Shown here one piece after another: positions 1 to 8,173 of a stretch of DNA of 64,000 bases; the first letter of the stretch is position 1, and each line of letters begins with the position of its first letter. Made by a program: the position numbers and the translations under genes. The stretch covers positions 1 to 64,000 of the forward strand of contig NZ_JABBPN010000020.1 of NCBI RefSeq assembly GCF_012933385.1, written 5' to 3'. The notes below the pieces were generated by a model. That model saw only the letters and a list, made by a program, of their open reading frames with translations, was not told the DNA's origin and did no database searches. The stretch comes from Paenibacillus lemnae. Its GTDB lineage: Bacteria; Bacillota; Bacilli; Paenibacillales; Paenibacillaceae.

Positions 1-30
1 GCCGCTCGTTTTTTCTTTATTGTACACAAA

Positions 31-73
31 AAAACCTACAAGATGACTTTTTTCAAAGTGTCCATCTTGTAGG
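31..73 (-). terminator. Intrinsic terminator after the amylopullulanase gene
   Basis: An 11-bp inverted repeat (CCTACAAGATG / CATCTTGTAGG) is followed on the minus strand by a run of seven T. It lies about 160 bases past the amylopullulanase stop. No gene is visible between them, so it probably ends that transcript. Confidence 0.7.
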
Positions 74-233
74 GTACAGTTTAAAATCCCGGAAGCCTTT
101 TCTTGTGCTGCTGAGCGCTGACAGGCAGAACATGACCACCTGCATCAGATCCAGCTGCCCAATAGGCTCTGGACCTGCATGCAGTCAAGATTTCTCTCCC
201 CAATTCCAATAAACATCTTGAAGGGTCAGTCTT

Positions 234-3200
234 TTATGGCAGCTGATTCAACAGATTCAATACCGCCTGAGCGCTTTCTGCGCGGGTGGTTGATGCTTTT
301 GGCGCGAAGTTTCCATTGGTATGACCTTTCATCAAACCGAGGGAAACCGCAGTTTGAACCTCTTTCAGCGCCCATGCGGAAATCTGATTTTTATCCTTCA
401 TGGTCAGCGTTTTCGCTGCAGCTGCTGACTCATCCTTCATCCGGTATGCACGAACGAGCATGAGAGCCATCTCTTCACGGGTGATCGCCGCGTTCGGTTC
501 AAACGTATCTTTGCCCTTGCCGCTTACGAGTCCGTGATGATGCGCCGTGTTCACCGCTTGTGCATACCATGCTCGCTCATGAACGTCTTTAAACGTGCTG
601 CTGTTTTTGATGGTTTCCAGATTCAATCCCAATGCACGCACAAGCATTGTTGCGAACTGGGCACGCGTCAGTTTCTGAGCCGGGCTGAACTTGATGTCGC
701 TTATACCGTTGATAACATGCTTCGCCGCAAGCTCTTTGACCGCTCCTTCTGCCCAATGTCCGGCCAGATCTGCAAAGGATTTATTGTATTCCAGCACAGC
801 GTACTTGCTGAAATGATTGACAGCTGCAGACATCTGTCCGTCAGCCAGCTTGCCGCCCAGATATTCCAGGTCGGCCCCATCGGAGATAAAGTACACGCCT
901 GCCCATTTCCCGTTGATGGCCTCCAAGGATTCAAAGGTCAAGGTCACCGGTGCAGCAAGTGGACCTGACTTCACCTCTGTTCCATCCTTCAGTTTGACAC
1001 TCAGATGAAGATCGTACACACTGCTTCCGAGCTTCAGGCTTACCTTCCCTGCATCACCCGCTTTATCAACCAATGAAGATGCTGCTGCTGAAGATACTTC
1101 CTCTACCATGAAGGAAATTACCGCATCCTTCATCTGGTCTGCCGTTACGAGCTGCGACAGCGATCTCAGCAGTGCTGCCGGCAGTTCTACAGCCAGACCG
1201 TCCTTTTTGAGTTCCAGCGGTTTGGATCCCAGGATGTCTCCCGCTCCAATTGGGATCAGAACTTCTTTGTCCTGTGCCCCGAGCTGAATGGTCACTTTAT
1301 TCTGTCCGCTCTTTAAAGAGTTTTCATTGACTACGAGTGTGCCCTCGGCTGCCGGGTTACCTGAACCCGGTGTTCCTCCTGTTCCACCGCTATAGCCGCC
1401 GCCTGGGTTGCCACCCGGATCGCCGCCGCCTGTCGACACAACGCCATCTAAAATTACGGTTCCGCCATCCTTCATAGCTGGAAGAACAATGCTGACATTT
1501 TGATTACTGCTAACGGCATATGATTTGCCGCTGTAAAGGTCTTTAACTGTGCTGCCTGCAGCAAACGGAACCTTAAAGGTCGCCGTCTTGGCTTCAGTTC
1601 CTACATGAATCGCGGTTACAAGATGCTTACCTTGATACTGCTTATCAAATGCCAGGTACTGCTGGGCATCCGATGCAGCAATGGAAGTGCGAGTACCTTT
1701 GGAGAACACACCGGAGTACTGCGCCCGGATCTGCAGCAGCTTCTGGTAATGCTTCAGCAGCTTCTGCTCATTCTCCACTTGATCCCACGGCATATCACGG
1801 CGGTTTTCATTGAACTGGCCTTCGCTCAGATCGCCTCCAGTTTTACCGGAACGCCCGAGCTCTTCACCGTAGTAGATGACCGGCTGGCCCTTCGACGTGA
1901 TCTGCATTGCTGCAGCTGCCATCAGCTTGCCTTTGTCTCCGCCGACATACTCGGACAGGAAGCCGTTCTCATCATGGCTGCTCAGGAACTGACCCATCAT
2001 GCGGGTATTATCCAGCTTCGATTCGCGGTCAGCCAGATACTGCTCTGCTGCCACTACGCTGCCATTCACAAAATTCTTCGCACTGTCCTTAAAGCCGAAG
2101 TCCAGCAGACTGTCCATCTGTCCGCTTTGCAGGCTTCCTCCGTCACTATCTACGGTAGCACCGAAGTATTCGCCGATCATTTTAAACTCTGGATTGATAG
2201 TTGTCAGATCGTTCTTGAATGCCTTCCAGGTTGCTTCGTCCACGTGCTTCACCGTATCGACACGGAAATAATCAATTGTGTTACCGCGATCGGTTCTTGC
2301 ACGCTCCAGCCATTCTGTCTGCCAGTCGATAACCTGCTGTCGTACCTCCGGACTCTCCGTAATGAAATCCGGCAGTCCGGCGACTTCACCTTGAATATCG
2401 TCTTGAGCGGTGCTAAGACCATCGGTACGAAGCATACCGGCAAACCGGTCCTTATCCTCCGGAGCAACGGGCGCGGTGTCTCCAGGCTTCAGGCCATATC
2501 CCGTGTGATTCAGCACCACATCGACCATGATCTTGATGCCCCGGTCATGTGCTTTGTCGATCAGCTCTTTAAAGGTATCCAGATCTCCCAGGTGTTCATC
2601 GATTTTTGTGAAATCCTTGGCCCAATATCCATGATATCCATATTGGGTGCCATTGAAATCGGCGCCTTTGTTGTGATCGATATTATCGACAATTGGTGTA
2701 ATCCACAATGTGTTGACACCTAAATCCTCGATATAATCCAGTTTGTCGATCAGCCCTCTGAAATCTCCGCCGTGATAGGCTTCCAGATGGTTTTTGTCGA
2801 CATTAAAATTGTTAGTTTCGTCTCCATCCATAAAGCGGTCGGTCAGCACAAAATAAATTCGCGCCTCATCCCAGTCAAAGTCTGTCTTGCCGGAAGAAGG
2901 TCTTGCTGCATTTACCGAGATTTCCGTGCTATCCTTGTGCTTATTTCCATACTCATCCACTAGCGTTATTTCAATGGACTTAACCCCAGCAGATACACCC
3001 TCCTTCACGGCAATGCTCTGTTCCAGTAGCTCGGTGTCAAACTTCACATTCGACGGGCCGCCCAGCTGGCTCAGGTTCAAATATCCCTCCCGGAATGAAA
3101 CCGGTTCGGACACTTTCGTCAGTACTTTAAGAATTGCACTTTCTTTGTACGATACGCTGCCTGAATTTACGGATGACGTCAGTGTCACTTCCGGCTGTTT

Positions 3201-6200
3201 GTAGGTGACTTCTGACTTGCCGTTCATCGCATTTTTCGGATCTGGAACTTCCTCAGTTTTTCCATTTCTGGTGACCTCAAAGCTGTATTCGTAGGTACCG
3301 ACCTCGACGTCCTGCCAAGTATAGCTGTACCATTCTTTCTCAGCATCATAGGTCATTACCTCTTCCCGGCCTTCGAATTTCACCTTAACGCCGGAAATCG
3401 TATCCATAGCATTATTGCGGAACAGCTCTGCATCCCTGTAAATGAAGGTGATGTTGCCATCCTCCAGCCAAGGGCCTGTGCAGCTCGGAACAATATCCAG
3501 CTCGCGCTGCATACTGATGACATCTACTTTCGTTAATGCCTCATCCGGTGCCAGCGGGATGAACCGGTCGTTCGGATAGTCATTCTTTTTCTCCCAATTC
3601 GGTCCTTGTCGAAGAACAAAGCCGAGTCTCTTAGCTGATGGGCTCACTTCAATGAGAATAGAGGCAACCCCGTTATCAAACGAATCAAAATCGTATTGCT
3701 GACCGCCGTCCTTCAGACCTGTATTCCATATCCATAAGTTCCAGTCTGTGTAGTCCTTATCCGGACGGATGTAACTTAGCTGAACATAACGCTTGCCGTC
3801 CGCCTTAGTTACTGTCACGGTTATATCTTTCTGCAGTCCCTGATAAGTGACGGTAATCACGGCAGTGCCTTCTGACACACCCGTAACAAGACCCGACGCA
3901 CTTACCTTGGCAACCGCCTTATTACTAGAAGCATAAGCTGCTTGTTTTGTAATCGTTCTGCGGCTGTTGTCATCATAAACTGCATAGACTGCGGTTTGAT
4001 GGGTCTTACCTACTGGCAGTGAATAGCTGTCTTTATCTACAGCCAAATTTGTTAATTGAGCTGCGGCTCCTTCTGTCTTAATCACTACGGCAGTCAATGG
4101 CTCCAGTGTGATGCTGTTTGCCGTTAATGCAAATCCTGACGGAGCAGATACCGCTGTCGTACCAGCCTCATCATTGTCCACTACGACCGTACCTGCCGTA
4201 AGATCTTCGGTCAATGTCAGCGTTCTGGACTGTTTGTCAGCATTAAAAAATACATAATAGCTGCCGGTACCATCTGTGGCCTTGTTCTTGTACGCGATGA
4301 CCAGATCCTGTGACTGAACTTCCGGAATGGACAGCAGTGTTACATTGCTGTTCACCATCTCCTGATCGCCCAGACGGAAGGCATCACTGGATTTTCTCAG
4401 CTCAATCAGACCCGCTGTGTATTCTTTCGTTATATGATTCTCCGGGTAAGCCTGCTCATTTGTCGCCTTCTGCCAATCAAATTTGTTGATGGCATCGGAA
4501 GAGTCATAGGAATCGTGAACGAAATACCCGAACGGATTGCCCGCTTCATCCTTCAGCTCATGAAACTTCTGTTGCGGCTTTCCTGGCGCTAACCACTGCT
4601 TTGTGCGCCCGTACTCCTGTCCTGCATGCAGGAATGCGGTACCCTGTGAAGTCAGGACCATCAAGTTGCCAAGCCGGATGCGCTTATGAATCTCCTGATC
4701 GTTCTCAGCCTTAGAAGGATCTTTCTTGATCGATTGTGCAATGATGTCGTAAAGCGGCAGATTATCATGGGCCTCAATATACTGCACGACATCTCCAGGG
4801 TCATCTTCTTTGATATTGTCAGGCTGTGCTTTAACATTGTTAAATATTTTTTGGATATTCTGCTTGCCTCCGGTAATAAAACTAGGTGCGCCCTCATTAC
4901 CATATCCGGATTTCAATGCATTGCGGAATTCATCAGAGAACACGCCGACATCATCGGTTTTGTCCATCCATTTCTGGTCCGCCCCTTGCCCCGCCAGCGT
5001 CGGGTCAGCATCTTGACCTTTAAAAGTAATCCAGCCTTCACCAATAAACAGCGCGTTCGGGTTGATGGCCGCAGCAGCGTTGTACGCATTCTGCACAGCG
5101 CCCTGTGTGGCATCCCCCATCATATCCCAGCGCATACCATCGATTTTGTACTCATCAAACCAATACTTCACAGAATCAACCATCAGCTTCTCAGCCATCT
5201 TGCGGTTGGTCGCCAGGTTGTTCCCGAAATCACCCAGGAAGCCTCCCGTTTTCATATCTTGAAATGCATAGTAATTCGGTACGATATCATTCAGGAAATC
5301 AGATTTGGCCATATGGGTGTACACCACGTCGAGTATGACGCCCATATCCGCCTCATGAATGGCGTCGATCATCGCTTTCAACTCTTTAATCCGCAGCTCC
5401 GGATCTTTCGGATTCTCGGAATATGCACCGTCCGGTGAGAAATAACTATGAGGGTCATATCCCCAGTTGTATTCGTTATCTTGCGCTGAATAATTAGTTT
5501 CCCGGTTCTTCATGGCAGATTCATCACCATAGTACCAGGCCATAACCGGCAGCAGCTGCACATGTGTCACACCCAGGGATTTGATGTATTCCAGCTTGTG
5601 CTTGAAAGCATCATAAGAGCCCCATGTCGCGTTGTGCAGGTCACCTTCAATGGAAGGATCCGACGTGAAATCACGTACATGGATCTCCCAGATGACGGCA
5701 TCTTCGCGCTTCTCGTAGCCTGGAATGTCGGCATAGCCGAAGCCTTCCGGATCCGTTGCGCTGAGATCGACGATGGCTGCTTTACCCACCGTATCGCCGT
5801 CCGGTCCTGCTTCACCCTTCGTGTTTACAAGGAACTCCGCCATAGATTTGGCATAAGGATCCAATACTTTCTTGGTCACACCGTTATTCGTTACTTCATA
5901 CTGGTAGTAATACCCTTTGAAGTCCTGGACATTGAATTGTCCTTTCGTCAAACGGACCGACCAGACACCTTTATCGCCCTTTGCCAGCTCCACGCTGCCA
6001 ATGAGCTGGCTGCTGTTATTCTTATCGTATACATTGACTTTAACAAGGCTGGCTGTCGGCGCCCACAGCTTCAGCTCAGCTTCGCCGTTATCATACACAG
6101 CACCGAGATCGTCGCCGTCGTAGGCATACAGTTCATCCAGATACCGCCATCCCTTGTTCGCAGATACTGTAGTTCCAAAATAGGAAACCTCCATCGGCAC

Positions 6201-7826
6201 ATCTTCCATCGTGAATGGAGCCATAACCTCTACAAGTCGAGGCCCCGCAACATTCGCCTTCAGAATGCCAACTTCTTTTCCATCTTTCTTTTTGAGCTTA
6301 ATGTTTTCTTTAAGTGATGAGGCATCCAGGCCGTCTGTCGCGGTATAGCCCAGCAGCAGTTTGCCAGGTTTTACGACATCCGCCCATTCCAGGCCGGTTG
6401 CCAATTGACCATAAGGCGTGATAAAGACTTTGTCATCTGCCTCTTTCACAAACAGGTGATTGTAGCGGTCTAACAGTGCGAATTTTTTATTTCCTCCGTC
6501 TTTACCGCCGTCTCCTTTCGAAGGATCAAGGACGATAAAATTGATTTCCTTCGCATCCGGCTTTAACGCAATGTCCACGTAAGCACCATGGCTGTCGACT
6601 TGGCCTTCAGGGAACACGGTAGCTCCAAACGGCCAGCCCTCGGAAGGCGCTGTAACATCTCCCCATACCCATAATCCGTAAGCGGCATAATTGCCATCCT
6701 CTCGCTGATAATGAATCCGGACCGTATTGGCAGGCAGATCCACCGGCTCAAAGGTATGCACCTTGTCCGAACCTTCCTTCAGCCAGACTTCATTCATTGC
6801 CAAGGATGTGATTATTAATTCTTTGTTGTTGCCGTCCTTAACCTGAGTGCTGCGATTTACAATGACCATACCGACATTCTTCGCTCCATCTTTAAGCGGA
6901 ATATCCACGAACGCTCCGTAGCCGTCACGCCCTCCTTCGGAAAACGGCGTGGCTCCTCCTGGCCAGCCTACGGAAGGCGTTACAACGTCATTGAAATTCC
7001 ATACTCCCCAGTCATCGTAATTGTCGTCTGCCCGGTCATAGTGCACGCGCAGATGTCCATCCGGAATCGGTGTTCCGGGCTCTACAGGCTTCGGCAGCGC
7101 TCTAACATCTGCCGTTACACTGTGATCCACCGCATTGTATTTGAACGTTACTCTGCTGTCGTCGGTAAACTGCAGCGGAACTTTGGAGCCGTCAGACGGA
7201 TAAATTTCACTCTCCACGTCTCCGCCCAAGGCGATCTGATATTCATGCTCGCCAGCATATACATCCGTCGTCACAGAATAGACGGAGTTCAAACCAATGT
7301 CGCTCATGATCAAGCCCGATGCTGCAGGCGACCAGTTTTCGCTTTCTCCGATTCCCGTCTGGAAGCTGCCGATCACTCTTGGAAGCTTATCCTCTTCCAG
7401 AGGTATGTAATAGGTGGAATCAGCAATCTTGCGTGTTTGATGATTATAATAAAATGTCACTTCGGTTTCTTCATCTAACTCGATTTGGATATTGCCGCCC
7501 GAATCGACACCTGCTGGATTCGTATAGCTTGAAAATCCATAGTTTTCAGCCCAATCAAGGTGCAATGCTACCTTATACTGGTATGTGCCCGCAGGCAGCG
7601 TTCCTGTAAAGCGATATTCATCGCCGTTTGAATGCGTCATCGCTGTTGCTGTGTCGGCAGGGGTCCAGTTATTCGCACCGCCCAGCGCTGTCTGCAGGTC
7701 ACCTACCAGTGTTACTTGAAGTGACTGCGAGTCCGCTGACACCACCGGCTGAACGCCGAGCAGGGACAGCAAAAGCGTGAAGATCAGCATGATAGAGCAC
7801 GCTCTTTTGCTTGTAACCGTTAACAT
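234..7826 (-). CDS. SLH-anchored amylopullulanase (pullulanase plus alpha-amylase fusion)
   Basis: This 2530-residue secreted enzyme should cut both alpha-1,6 and alpha-1,4 links in pullulan, starch or glycogen at the cell surface. A signal peptide ends near VVSA (about residue 31). Then come two X25-type starch-binding modules (about 35-215), two CBM41-like modules (about 255-445), and a CBM48/GH13 type I pullulanase carrying YNWGYDP at 786-792 with candidate catalytic D901, E930 and D1021. A Big2 domain and a third CBM41-like module (about 1260-1440) follow, then a second GH13 alpha-amylase with D1857, E1886 and D1952. A Gly/Pro linker and three SLH repeats (about 2345-2530) end the protein. 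Both active sites keep the three acidic residues, so both are probably functional. The start is ATG after AAGGAGG at 7834-7840. It is divergent from a GH3 gene. Confidence 0.95.
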   Translation of the reverse strand: MLTVTSKRACSIMLIFTLLLSLLGVQPVVSADSQSLQVTLVGDLQTALGGANNWTPADTATAMTHSNGDEYRFTGTLPAGTYQYKVALHLDWAENYGFSSYTNPAGVDSGGNIQIELDEETEVTFYYNHQTRKIADSTYYIPLEEDKLPRVIGSFQTGIGESENWSPAASGLIMSDIGLNSVYSVTTDVYAGEHEYQIALGGDVESEIYPSDGSKVPLQFTDDSRVTFKYNAVDHSVTADVRALPKPVEPGTPIPDGHLRVHYDRADDNYDDWGVWNFNDVVTPSVGWPGGATPFSEGGRDGYGAFVDIPLKDGAKNVGMVIVNRSTQVKDGNNKELIITSLAMNEVWLKEGSDKVHTFEPVDLPANTVRIHYQREDGNYAAYGLWVWGDVTAPSEGWPFGATVFPEGQVDSHGAYVDIALKPDAKEINFIVLDPSKGDGGKDGGNKKFALLDRYNHLFVKEADDKVFITPYGQLATGLEWADVVKPGKLLLGYTATDGLDASSLKENIKLKKKDGKEVGILKANVAGPRLVEVMAPFTMEDVPMEVSYFGTTVSANKGWRYLDELYAYDGDDLGAVYDNGEAELKLWAPTASLVKVNVYDKNNSSQLIGSVELAKGDKGVWSVRLTKGQFNVQDFKGYYYQYEVTNNGVTKKVLDPYAKSMAEFLVNTKGEAGPDGDTVGKAAIVDLSATDPEGFGYADIPGYEKREDAVIWEIHVRDFTSDPSIEGDLHNATWGSYDAFKHKLEYIKSLGVTHVQLLPVMAWYYGDESAMKNRETNYSAQDNEYNWGYDPHSYFSPDGAYSENPKDPELRIKELKAMIDAIHEADMGVILDVVYTHMAKSDFLNDIVPNYYAFQDMKTGGFLGDFGNNLATNRKMAEKLMVDSVKYWFDEYKIDGMRWDMMGDATQGAVQNAYNAAAAINPNALFIGEGWITFKGQDADPTLAGQGADQKWMDKTDDVGVFSDEFRNALKSGYGNEGAPSFITGGKQNIQKIFNNVKAQPDNIKEDDPGDVVQYIEAHDNLPLYDIIAQSIKKDPSKAENDQEIHKRIRLGNLMVLTSQGTAFLHAGQEYGRTKQWLAPGKPQQKFHELKDEAGNPFGYFVHDSYDSSDAINKFDWQKATNEQAYPENHITKEYTAGLIELRKSSDAFRLGDQEMVNSNVTLLSIPEVQSQDLVIAYKNKATDGTGSYYVFFNADKQSRTLTLTEDLTAGTVVVDNDEAGTTAVSAPSGFALTANSITLEPLTAVVIKTEGAAAQLTNLAVDKDSYSLPVGKTHQTAVYAVYDDNSRRTITKQAAYASSNKAVAKVSASGLVTGVSEGTAVITVTYQGLQKDITVTVTKADGKRYVQLSYIRPDKDYTDWNLWIWNTGLKDGGQQYDFDSFDNGVASILIEVSPSAKRLGFVLRQGPNWEKKNDYPNDRFIPLAPDEALTKVDVISMQRELDIVPSCTGPWLEDGNITFIYRDAELFRNNAMDTISGVKVKFEGREEVMTYDAEKEWYSYTWQDVEVGTYEYSFEVTRNGKTEEVPDPKNAMNGKSEVTYKQPEVTLTSSVNSGSVSYKESAILKVLTKVSEPVSFREGYLNLSQLGGPSNVKFDTELLEQSIAVKEGVSAGVKSIEITLVDEYGNKHKDSTEISVNAARPSSGKTDFDWDEARIYFVLTDRFMDGDETNNFNVDKNHLEAYHGGDFRGLIDKLDYIEDLGVNTLWITPIVDNIDHNKGADFNGTQYGYHGYWAKDFTKIDEHLGDLDTFKELIDKAHDRGIKIMVDVVLNHTGYGLKPGDTAPVAPEDKDRFAGMLRTDGLSTAQDDIQGEVAGLPDFITESPEVRQQVIDWQTEWLERARTDRGNTIDYFRVDTVKHVDEATWKAFKNDLTTINPEFKMIGEYFGATVDSDGGSLQSGQMDSLLDFGFKDSAKNFVNGSVVAAEQYLADRESKLDNTRMMGQFLSSHDENGFLSEYVGGDKGKLMAAAAMQITSKGQPVIYYGEELGRSGKTGGDLSEGQFNENRRDMPWDQVENEQKLLKHYQKLLQIRAQYSGVFSKGTRTSIAASDAQQYLAFDKQYQGKHLVTAIHVGTEAKTATFKVPFAAGSTVKDLYSGKSYAVSSNQNVSIVLPAMKDGGTVILDGVVSTGGGDPGGNPGGGYSGGTGGTPGSGNPAAEGTLVVNENSLKSGQNKVTIQLGAQDKEVLIPIGAGDILGSKPLELKKDGLAVELPAALLRSLSQLVTADQMKDAVISFMVEEVSSAAASSLVDKAGDAGKVSLKLGSSVYDLHLSVKLKDGTEVKSGPLAAPVTLTFESLEAINGKWAGVYFISDGADLEYLGGKLADGQMSAAVNHFSKYAVLEYNKSFADLAGHWAEGAVKELAAKHVINGISDIKFSPAQKLTRAQFATMLVRALGLNLETIKNSSTFKDVHERAWYAQAVNTAHHHGLVSGKGKDTFEPNAAITREEMALMLVRAYRMKDESAAAAKTLTMKDKNQISAWALKEVQTAVSLGLMKGHTNGNFAPKASTTRAESAQAVLNLLNQLP

Positions 7827-7878
7827 CTCAAAACCTCCTTAGGATAAACAAAGATAGTCTTCATTACTGCTTGTTTGA

Positions 7879-7890
7879 GCAAACGATTGC
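7879..7890. promoter_or_regulatory. LacI-family-type operator upstream of the amylopullulanase gene
   Basis: The symmetric core GCAAACGATTGC has the shape of LacI/CcpA/MalR-family operators. It lies about 50-60 bases upstream of the amylopullulanase start, where a bound repressor would block that promoter. It differs from the cre consensus at about three positions, so a dedicated maltose or starch regulator is as likely as CcpA. Confidence 0.5.
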
Positions 7891-7949
7891 ACAAAGATAT
7901 GTTTCCTCCTCTCTTTATTATTAACAATTGACAGTGTTCGACAACAAAA

Positions 7950-8139
7950 ACGAAGCGCTTACAATTCTATATCATGGAAACGTTTGCATCAATATTTTAT
8001 AGTCGAGTAGCCAAGTTAGTCAACCCATATTTTCCCGAAATCAACAATAATCACATGAATAAATGTCTAATTCACCGTGTATAAAGCGCTTTCGTTTTAC
8101 GATATGATAACATGGGAGTATTTTAGCAGCGCTTACAAT
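7950..8139. promoter_or_regulatory. Cluster of cre-like sites between divergent glycosidase genes
   Basis: Four cre-like sequences occur in the 347-base gap (7827-8173). They are ACGAAGCGCTTACA at 7950, TGGAAACGTTTGCA at 7975 (12 of 14 to TGWAANCGNTNWCA), ATAAAGCGCTTTCG at 8081 and TAGCAGCGCTTACA at 8124. The first and last share an exact 12-mer, AGCGCTTACAAT, at 7954 and 8128. This fits catabolite repression, or a specific LacI-type repressor controlling both divergent genes. A good -35 hexamer TTGACA sits at 7928, but I see no matching -10. Confidence 0.55.
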
Positions 8140-8173
8140 GAACTAACATTTATTACGAAACGAGGTACAACGT

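Noticed and set aside
1605-2723. A 372-codon plus-strand open frame inside the amylopullulanase
   Set aside because: It is antisense to clear catalytic-domain sequence, has no ribosome site and is a codon-bias shadow.
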